Source: Aradus depressus
Lineage: Eukaryota > Arthropoda > Insecta > Hemiptera > Aradidae
Direction of reading: 5' to 3'
DNA length: 64,000 bases
Assembly: GCA_963662175.1 (NCBI GenBank)
Contig: OY759225.1
Coordinates: forward strand, 18,153,601 to 18,217,600
Below are positions 56,736-64,000 of this stretch, one piece after another. Numbering within the stretch: the first letter of the stretch is position 1; each line of letters begins with the position of its first letter. The notes under the pieces are model-generated. The model did not search any database, was not told where the DNA came from, and saw only the letters and a list, made by a program, of their open reading frames with translations. Both the position numbers and the translations under genes were made by a program.

Positions 56736-56840
56736 CTTTACATGCACAAGACTCGTGGTGTGTAACAATAATGTAACCTCCCCGTAACTCACAAGGCATC
56801 AATGTTGTAAATATCGATTTAAGAAGTTATAGAATTGTCC
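56736..56840 (-). promoter_or_regulatory. Duplicated copy of the ZCCHC9-like upstream region in front of the array
   Basis: On the minus strand this reads ATAACTTC..AAATCGATA..TACAACAT..TGCCTT and then GGGGAGGTTACATTATTGTT. This follows the parental 46339-46415 region with few differences. Just downstream it is fused to the middle of a unit (GATGAAGTGACTGTTATAAA) instead of the parental start codon. The array therefore received a candidate promoter with the duplication. Confidence 0.55.
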
Positions 56841-57059
56841 TTAATAGTTTTTATTTATTTTTTTTACTGTGCAGAATATTAAATTTTACTTCAAGAAAAT
56901 ACATATTTTAAAAACTAGTAGTTATAGTACGATTATGTATTATATCAACGCTTTATTATTTTTGTTTCGAAATGAACAATTTTTTCCCCTCAGCTATAAT
57001 TAAAAAAATCATAGGACATGCATGCCCATAATTGGGTCGTGTCATAAAAAAATAAGTAA

Positions 57060-58010
57060 ATATAAATCTTAAGTGTTAGAACAATTGGTAAGTGGAAGCA
57101 GCTGGGTGTAGCCTCAATTTTAAGAAAACATCTAGGTTTTTTTATATCTGCTCATTTAGTAGTGTTGCCTATTGCATTTAACCCATAATACGATTAATGT
57201 TTTCTGAATTTCAATTATTTCCAGGAATATAGAAAATATAATAAAAATATTATATTTTGTGCACAAAGAGCTGTATCTTGAAAGAATCATGCGGTGTTAA
57301 CAATCGGTAATTGTTCTATTACTAAACATTGCGGTTACTATAAGGTACTGCGGTTACTACTATTAAATCCTTATCTGTATTAATACTATGAATTGAAAAA
57401 AAAAAAAAAAAAAGTGTTAATAACATATGGTAAGTAGAAAACTTTGAGGGGAGCCCCAAGCTTTAAAAACAACTAGTTTATTGATGTATGCTCATTGAGT
57501 AAAATTATGTAAATAACTTTCTAGTATTTGTTCCGAAATACGACACTTTTCTTAGTTTTCATTTATTTCTAGTATGTTCGTTAGAATTATCAAGCTATTG
57601 TAACAATTGTTAAGGGTTTTATTACTAATCATTACAGTTATCTGTACAATCCTATCTATCTTATTGCACAACAACAATATAAATGATTAAAAATAAAAAT
57701 AACTCACCTCAATGTAAAAAAAGGAGTTTAGGAGTTTGGAAGAATTGGTAGGTAGAAGCTGAGGGGAGCCCCCATGTTTTACTAAACATAACTAGTTTTT
57801 TTTAAACAACTTTCAGTAATTTTTTCTGTAACTATTTCTGTTGATGATGTTCTTGAAATATATATATATATATATATTGTTCACAAGACTATTCGGATCT
57901 TGAAAGAATCATGAAATGTAACAATCAGTAATTGTTTTATTACCAAACATTCCAGCTACTATAAGATATGAACCTTTATCTTTATTATTACAAGAGATTA
58001 TATAAATTAT
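57060..58010. repeat. Three diverged tandem copies of a noncoding repeat of about 320 bp
   Basis: Each copy has a TTGGTAAGTGGAAGC-like start (57084, 57427, 57744), a GGGGAGCCCC segment, an ACTAGTTT segment, then GAAAGAATCATG..GTAACAATC.GTAATTGTT and CATTGCGGTTACTATAAG (57275, 57590, 57900). They lie between the knuckle array's upstream side and the NKAP-like gene. Confidence 0.7.
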
Positions 58011-58595
58011 TAAAAATAAAGATAACTTGCCTAAATCCTTACTTTGATTATTAATAAATTCATGAAATTAAATTATTTTATTGATACATTTTGTAATAAC
58101 CTTCACTATTGCTCCATTGATATATTATAAATGAGGCTTTTTCCAGTTGATAATTTGTATAAATTTTAAATTGTTAATAATGTTCCTACACTGTTATCAA
58201 TTACGAAAATACTTAGTGGTTTCGATATACATATCGTTTCCTAGGTTATACATATTGTTTAGTCTATCGATATAAATGTTGATGATTCATACTTTGATGG
58301 TTCGATATCTTCGAAATTGTGCGTTCTTGTTTATCCTTTGAATTTTTAAGTGCAGTTAATTTAATATTTAGTACATTGATAAATGTATTCTCACGTGGCA
58401 GGTCTGTTTATGTTCATATAAAGTAAGCATTTTGCTGAATTTTTCATATAACTTCATATAAATCCCTGATTCATTTACATTTTAATCATGAAACACATAA
58501 GTATTGCTTTTATTTCTGAGAATAACAATAATAAAACTTATCTTTAGTGAAATAAAATATATATTTGTGTTTAATGTGTATTATTTTTGTTAGTA

Positions 58596-61500
58596 ATGGC
58601 TCCTTCAAGGTCCACTAGTCGTTCACGAAGGTCTTCTAGTGACTCCCCTGAGAGAAGAAAATCAAAACATCGTGAAACTTCCGTATTTCGTAAAGAACAT
58701 AGAAAAGATGAAAAGAATACATCAAAAGGTAATCATGGAGATAAAAAAGAGGAATCAATTCATGATAGACTAAGAGCTTTGTCAGAAAATGGTTTTGTTA
58801 AACCCTGGGACAAGGATGATGTTGACAGGTACAGAAATCAGGTCAAAAAGAAGAAACATTGGGATAGAGATGATGAATTTATGAATTATAGAAGAGAAGA
58901 AAGAGATAAAATAACATTATTTGGTGTTTCAAGTGTTTGGGGTTCATCGCCACTTCATCCCACTGAACTGTAAGTAAACTCATTATTATTTGTACTGATA
59001 CTTAACATTGTTTTCAAAGATAAATAAGAACGTGTATTTTTTCAAATATTGTCTATTTCACAAAATATTTATAAAATATGCTAGTACTTTCTGTTTTGCT
59101 ACCCATCTTCAGCCATGGCAACAAATACTACCCAAATGGAAGTGCCACAAGTTTATAATCCTAATTGTCCCTTTTTCCAGCCCCCCATGGTGTTTTCCCC
59201 TGTACAGTAACGTCTTAAAACATTGAAAACTTATAAAATAAATTGAAATCTTAATATAAAAAAACATTTAGAAATAGTGCTGATTAAAATACAAATATAT
59301 ATATATATATACATTTATGAAATAAATCAAAGATGACATAAATTAATATATGAATGAAAATACACAGTCTGGAGGATTATATTATTAGCGATAAAAGGGG
59401 TAAATATTTGAGATAGGTCTGATCGTTCGTACAATTTCCTTTTTGTATTGCTCTGTTTATTTCCAGTTGTTCCATTGAGTTGAGTATTTTACCTCTGTTA
59501 CAAAAATGGTATTGTATGCCTGTATTTATATCGAAATGTTATTTGTTTTTGTTGATGTGTTGTGCGAAAGTTGATTTTACTGAGTCATCCTACTAACTAA
59601 CAACTGACATCCAGTGTGTTGACCGTTCTCTTGATCCGCTTCCAACTCATTCTTACATATTGTTCAAGTTTTGTTTTCTACATGGAAAGGTTTTAGTGTA
59701 GATTGTTTTGTTTATTCAACTAACCTATGCGATAATTTGTTTAGTATTAGGTCAGAAGAAAATAGTTTTACATTCTGTACAATTTTATAATGTTTTCATC
59801 GACAACTGCTACATTGCTAGCATACATAATTTCCCACGGAATCCAAAAATTATCGATGATATATTAGGTATTTCCTATGATAATTGGCACCTAAACCAAA
59901 TTTTTTTGATGAAGTATTATGATTATATCAATTCTGGGTTTCTGAGATTTAAAAAAGTTGGGAGAACAATTATTGAAGAATTATTTTAATTGTTCACCTG
60001 AAAAAGAAAATTTTGAAAAATCAAAAATTTTCACCCGAGTTTTCTAAATCTCAAATATTTAGAACAAACCGTTCTTAAGTTTTATCTGAGTTGTAAAAGA
60101 ACACACAACAGAAATAGGGTTACTCAGTAAAATCAACTTTCGCACAACACATCAACGAAAACAAACACCATTTTGACACAAATACAGGCATATAATACCA
60201 TTTTTGTTACAAAGGTACATTACTCAACTCACTGGAACAACTGCAAATAAACAGAGCACTACAAAAAGGAAATTGTATGAACGATCAGACCAATCTCAAA
60301 TATTCACCTCTTTTATCGCCAATAATACAATCCTCCAGTCTTTGTGTATACGTACTCACTTCCTCAAAAAACTGTATATCTTTATTTTTATTCATATATT
60401 TATTATTGTCATCTTCAATTTATTTCATATATACATATATATTTGTATTTTAATCAGTAGATGTTTGCTAGCGACTGTAGAATTCAAAATTCTGGGGGTA
60501 TTGAGGGTCAGTCAATGAAGAAAACACTATTCAAATGCCAACGTTTCGATATATTTCATATCATCATCAGGGCCTAACAAACATGGGGGTATCAAGATTA
60601 GAAAAATATAATGGGTGATCGATTAAAATTATATATAGGTACATAAATATACACTCACAACTTATACACATCCACATAAATACATAACTATACATCCATA
60701 TACATACACATAATATACACATTGATGAACAACAAGAAAACTTACTATGAATATAGATGGTTGAGGAGAAGGCATGAAGACTGTGAAGTCTTACGTTCAA
60801 CTAAGGGTACAGAAGGGTAGAGGGTAACAGATAATAAATCCGGGGAAAACCCCAGTTAACGGGACTTAAATTTGAAGAGAACTACTTACTGGCTAACAGA
60901 TATTTTACTATGTTGAGAAAAAAAAAAAAAAAAAAAAAAAAAACTCAATTATTATATAAATAGTAACTCAATAATTATATAAATAGTAACATAATTTAAC
61001 TTATTAATTACTTACTACTACTTCTGTCGAAAATTCTTCATTTAATTAATAACTTAAATTATGTTACTATTTATATCACTCATTATATTTTTCCAATCTT
61101 GATTCCCCCATGTTTGTCTTGTTTTTGTTAGGCCCTGATGATGATATGAAATACATCGAAACATCGTGGCATTTGAATAGTGTTTTCTTCATTGACTGAC
61201 CCTCAATACCCCCAGAATTTTAATCAGTATATACTATTTCAAAAAAAAATTTTTATTATTAAGATTTAAATTTGAGACGACATTTTATTTTAAATATTTC
61301 CCATATTTTTAAAACTTCACTGAACGGGAGGGACAAGGAAAAACCCCGTGGGGGCTGTAAAGGGACAGTTTGGATTGTTAACTTGTTGAACTTCCATTTA
61401 GTATTTGTTAAGTCGTGGCTGAAGATGGTAGCAATACCGAAAGTACTCCCATATTATATATATTTTTTGTGGTGTTTCACAATATCTCTGCAAAAAATAT

Positions 61501-62921
61501 TAAGTACCTCAAGAAACTGTGTATTTTTATCCATATACATATCTATTATTGTCATCTTTGATTTATTTTATATATGCATGTAGGTTGGTTAGGTTAGGTT
61601 AGGTTTTATGACTCATGCCCGGGCTTTAACAACGAGGTCATATCGCCTACTACCAGAGCGCTCTTTCGTCACTCTGGTGGACATGAGCCCGACTCTACTG
61701 TGGGAGTCCTAAATTTTGCCTACCCTAAATTTTTATTCATCTAGGGTAGGGATCTTTAACGAGTACCTTACATCGTACAGGCTCGGCACCATTGCTTAAC
61801 GTCCCATCCGAAGGACGGCGTGCTTAAGTTTATTTTACCTCCCAGATAAAATAAACTAAGGGCCTCGGTCGGGTTACGAACCCACGACCTTGAGCCAGAA
61901 GTCAAGCACGCATACCACTGAGCTACCGGCGTCCTCTATATGCATGTATATTTTTATTTTAATCAGCACATACTATTTCAATTTATTTTTTAAGTTTTTC
62001 TTGTTTTTAAGACGTATTGTACAGGAAGGACAGGGAAAAACACCGGGGGGGCCTGGAAAAAGGAACTCTCATATTTTATAAATATATTAAAAAAAAAAAA
62101 AAAAAAGTTTTTCTTTATTTTTTATTATTTATACTGTTTCATGGGATTGTTAATAGTAGGTAACTTTAATAATTGAGGAATGGTTGAAATAACAACTTTG
62201 TTTTTCTGTTTTCTTATTGCATTTAGTAATAAATATCTGCTGACAAAGTTTGAGCTCGGTATCTGGGACTTGTGGAATTTATAGAATGAAATAATTCGGA
62301 AAATTTAGGTATTTTTTTCTCTTAACTTTTTAGGATTGATTTTTTCTGTACACTTGGGTTATTTCTGAATTTCCCTTTGGAGGGAGGACTAGTATTACTA
62401 ATTATCTAGAATTTACTCGCAACTTTTTCTTTTTCTTAAAGTTAATTTCCAAATTATTTTATATTTATTTGACATGTCTTATTCATAAAATTAAACGATT
62501 GGAATGAAAATTTGAACTCAACTTGAAAGATCATTCAATAACTTTCAATGGATTTTTGTATCAGAAAGAATAACATCTTGACCCTCCTATCGGTCTTCTT
62601 TGCCCAGCTGTATGAGTCGGTAAATTGGATTCAGAGGGAAAACGAAAAATTGTTTAATTTTGAGCTGGGGAAGTACATCGTCGGTGAGTCTCTTTTGTTT
62701 ATGAAAGCTGGCCGAACTTTCAATATTATGTATTTGTATCTTGATGAAAGATGGAATAAGAATTTATTTTAATTTTGATTATAGTTCCTTTTAATGCCCA
62801 TTTCAGAACTGATGATGAATCTAAAACTAAAGAAACAGAATCAAAAAATGAATCGTCTTCAGACAGTGAGGCATCAAGAAGCAAAAAGAAGAAAAAGAAA
62901 TTAAAGAAAGATAAAAAAAAG
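58596..62921 (+). CDS. NKAP: NKAP-like protein, first two coding exons (3' part outside the window)
   Basis: Exon 58596-58969 starts at ATG (MAPSRSTSRSRRSSSDSPER), an RS-rich N-terminus. It continues to a conserved block with RRERDK-type spacing: NYRREERDKITLFGVSSVWG, then SPLHPTEL. This matches the NKAP family segment before the acidic/lysine region. Exon 62817-62921 joins in phase (CT+A, Leu) and gives an acidic segment followed by a lysine run (SRSKKKKKKLKKDKKK), also typical. The intron of about 3.8 kb holds Penelope-like and SINE insertions. The C-terminal SynMuv-type domain that defines NKAP is not in the window. NKAP proteins are nuclear, RNA-splicing-linked and act as transcriptional corepressors. 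Window-limited, but the call is fairly secure. Confidence 0.82.
59035..59130. mobile_element. Penelope-like terminal fragment
   Basis: AAATATTGTCTATTTCACAAAATATTTAT and CTACCCATCTTCAGCCATG. Confidence 0.5.
59325..59640 (-). mobile_element. Penelope-like GIY-YIG fragment
   Basis: Minus strand reads STFAQHINKNK, HFDINTGIQYHFCNRGKIL, NSMEQLEINRAIQKGNCTND, the end of a GIY-YIG domain. It is the inverted partner of 60100-60400. Confidence 0.75.
59708..59989 (+). other. Unrecognised open frame between two Penelope-like fragments
   Basis: The frame is open for 93 codons but has no ATG until late (MKYYDY). It contains NVFIDNCYIASIHNFPRNPK and SYDNWHLNQIFLMKYYDYIN. Composition looks more protein-like than the flanks, but no domain, splice site or homologue is known to me. 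It may be part of an element inserted here. Confidence 0.2.
60100..60400 (+). mobile_element. Penelope-like GIY-YIG fragment
   Basis: Plus strand reads SVKSTFAQHINENKHHFDTN, then TLLNSLEQLQINRALQKGNC and MNDQTNLKYSPLLSP. Same family as 59325-59640 but opposite strand. Confidence 0.75.
60490..61222. mobile_element. Foldback/Penelope-like terminal pair
   Basis: CTGGGGGTATTGAGGGTCAG...GGCCTAACAAACATGGGGG at 60498-60598 is inverted at 61106-61217 over about 110 bp. Each arm holds GTTTCGAT..ATTTCATATCATCATCAGGG. The interior includes an A-run of about 27 and two copies of ATAATTATATAAATAGTAAC. Confidence 0.75.
61400..61480 (+). mobile_element. Penelope-like terminal fragment with clear hammerhead-like core
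   Basis: CTGAAGATGGTAGCAATACC then GAAAGTAC at 61419-61446. Confidence 0.55.
61583..61936 (-). mobile_element. tRNA-derived SINE (main family), full length with target duplication
   Basis: Flanked by TATATGCATGTA at 61571-61582 and 61937-61948. Tail of three TTAGG units. Confidence 0.95.
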
Positions 62922-62948
62922 GTTTGTTCCTTTTGAGTTTAATATAAT

Positions 62949-63275
62949 AAGGTTAGGTTTTTATGACTCATGCCCGGGCTTTAACTACGAGATCATATCG
63001 CCTACTACCAGAGCGCTCTTTAGTCTCGTGTGGGAGTCTTAAATTTTGTCTACCCTAAATTTTTATTCACCTAGGCCAGGGGTCTTTAACGAGAAACTGA
63101 CATCGTACAGGCTGGGGATTATCGCTTAATGACCCATCCGAAGGACGGAGTGCTCAATGGGCAAGTTTATTTTACCTCCCAGATAAAATAAACTAAGGGC
63201 CTCGGCTGGGTTTCGAACCCACGACCTTGAGCTCAGAAGGCAAGCACGCATACCACTGAGATACTGACGCCCCCT
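62949..63275 (-). mobile_element. tRNA-derived SINE (main family), internal deletion
   Basis: AAGGTTAGGTTTTTATGACTC through GATACTGACGCCC. About 40 bp after GAGCGCTCTTTAGTC is missing. Confidence 0.88.
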
Positions 63276-63321
63276 AAAAAATATATATATATGTACATAT
63301 GTTACAATTAGTATTTTCAAC

Positions 63322-63521
63322 ACCCTGGTGGACATGAGCCCGACTCTACTGTGGGAGTCTTAAATTTTGCCTATCCTAAATTTTTATTCACCTAGGGTCT
63401 TTAACGAGTATCTGACATCGCACAGGCTCGGGACCATCGCTTAACGTCCCATCCGAAGGACGGCGCGCTTATGTTTATTTTACCTCTCAGATAAAATAAA
63501 CTAAGGGCCTCGGTCGGGTTG
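63322..63521 (-). mobile_element. Main-family SINE, middle part
   Basis: CTGGTGGACATGAGCCCGAC through GGGCCTCGGTCGGGTT; both ends are missing. Confidence 0.85.
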
Positions 63522-63589
63522 CTATAATATATTTTGTTGGTTGATATAATATAATATATTTTTGTGATCGGCTTCTATGTAGTGGAAAC

Positions 63590-63790
63590 ACTAATATAAA
63601 ATAAAAAATGTAGTCTGATTAATTTTTACTAGCCGGCTTTCGAGGGTGCCGCCGCTATCATCATGCAGTCTGATAAATTGTTTTACCAGGTTGCATGATG
63701 ACGAGGGCAACCTCGAAAGCCGGCTAGCAAAAATTAATAAAATCTAGAAAAGGTCAGACTTTATTTTTATTTTGTTACCTGTGAAATAAT
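63590..63790. mobile_element. Penelope-like inverted termini (CCGGCTAGC type)
   Basis: ACTAGCCGGCTTTCGAGGGT at 63629 and ACCTCGAAAGCCGGCTAGC at 63709 face each other, with GCATGATGACGAGGGCAACC before the second. The outer parts AGTCTGATT / AAGGTCAGACT also pair. Related to 44080-44190. Confidence 0.65.
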
Positions 63791-64000
63791 GACATCAGCC
63801 GTCTTCATACTAGTAATGGGTGTTTTTTTTTTTTTTAGAGATACAGAACTTTAAAATGAAGTAAAACACATAAAAATCGTGGTAGTGGCTTTATTGGAAA
63901 GATAATTTTATGACATTAGACTGGCTTGAGTAAAGCGCAATCTGGAAGTCCAATTTCTCGAGCAACTGAAGCCGTATATCGGCAATAACTCGGCGAATGT

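Noticed and set aside
62548..62772. 74-codon frame just before the second NKAP-like exon
   Set aside because: It does not join in phase to the NKAP exons and contains a CTGGGGAAGTAC element end; it is intronic.
1..64000. CRISPR arrays, operons, riboswitches or prokaryotic terminators
   Set aside because: None seen; the window is eukaryotic, with introns and retroelements.

Overview
This is a AT-rich eukaryotic window with small GT-AG exons, long introns and very heavy repeat load. An arthropod, most likely an insect, is suggested by three things: the mobile elements (Tc1/mariner, pogo/Tigger, hAT, Jockey-like LINEs, Penelope-like elements), SINE tails made of AACCT units that match the arthropod telomere motif TTAGG, and the style of the host proteins. 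The species cannot be named from the sequence. Calls rest on reading frames, splice signals and motif recognition; no search was run.

Layout. About 1.4-15.8 kb (+): the last 11 exons of a secreted or type II membrane M13 zinc metallopeptidase (neprilysin/ECE type), whose 5' end lies left of the window. 16-31 kb: mostly mobile elements, with two candidate minus-strand exons of an unrecognised gene near 28.6 and 30.0 kb. 31.7-42.2 kb (+): a complete eight-exon gene for a protein with about 11 C2H2 zinc fingers. 42.3-46 kb: an antisense LINE and repeats. 46.5-47.8 kb (+): an intronless ZCCHC9-like CCHC zinc-knuckle gene whose knuckle block has doubled. 47.9-52.4 kb: LINE, Penelope-like and LTR-retrotransposon remains. 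52.5-56.7 kb (-): seven tandem 615-bp units derived from the front half of that same ZCCHC9-like gene, with a copy of its promoter region. 57-58 kb: three diverged tandem copies of a noncoding repeat. 58.6-62.9 kb (+): the first two coding exons of an NKAP-like gene that runs off the right edge.

The most notable object is the 52.5-56.7 kb array. The parental 5' UTR and start codon have become the coding linker between units: a 2-bp deletion opened the frame and ATG became AAG. Four units are fused into one 813-residue frame with 16 CCHC knuckles, and the block sits behind a duplicated copy of the parental upstream region. Two later units share the same one-base deletion. This looks like a young repeat protein, or an amplifying pseudogene, caught in the making.

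The other broad theme is layered transposition. About 25 copies of one tRNA-derived SINE are present, several with clear target-site duplications and some ending within about 20 bp of splice sites. Paralogous repeats provide empty sites for particular insertions. Penelope-like termini repeatedly carry a hammerhead-like core.
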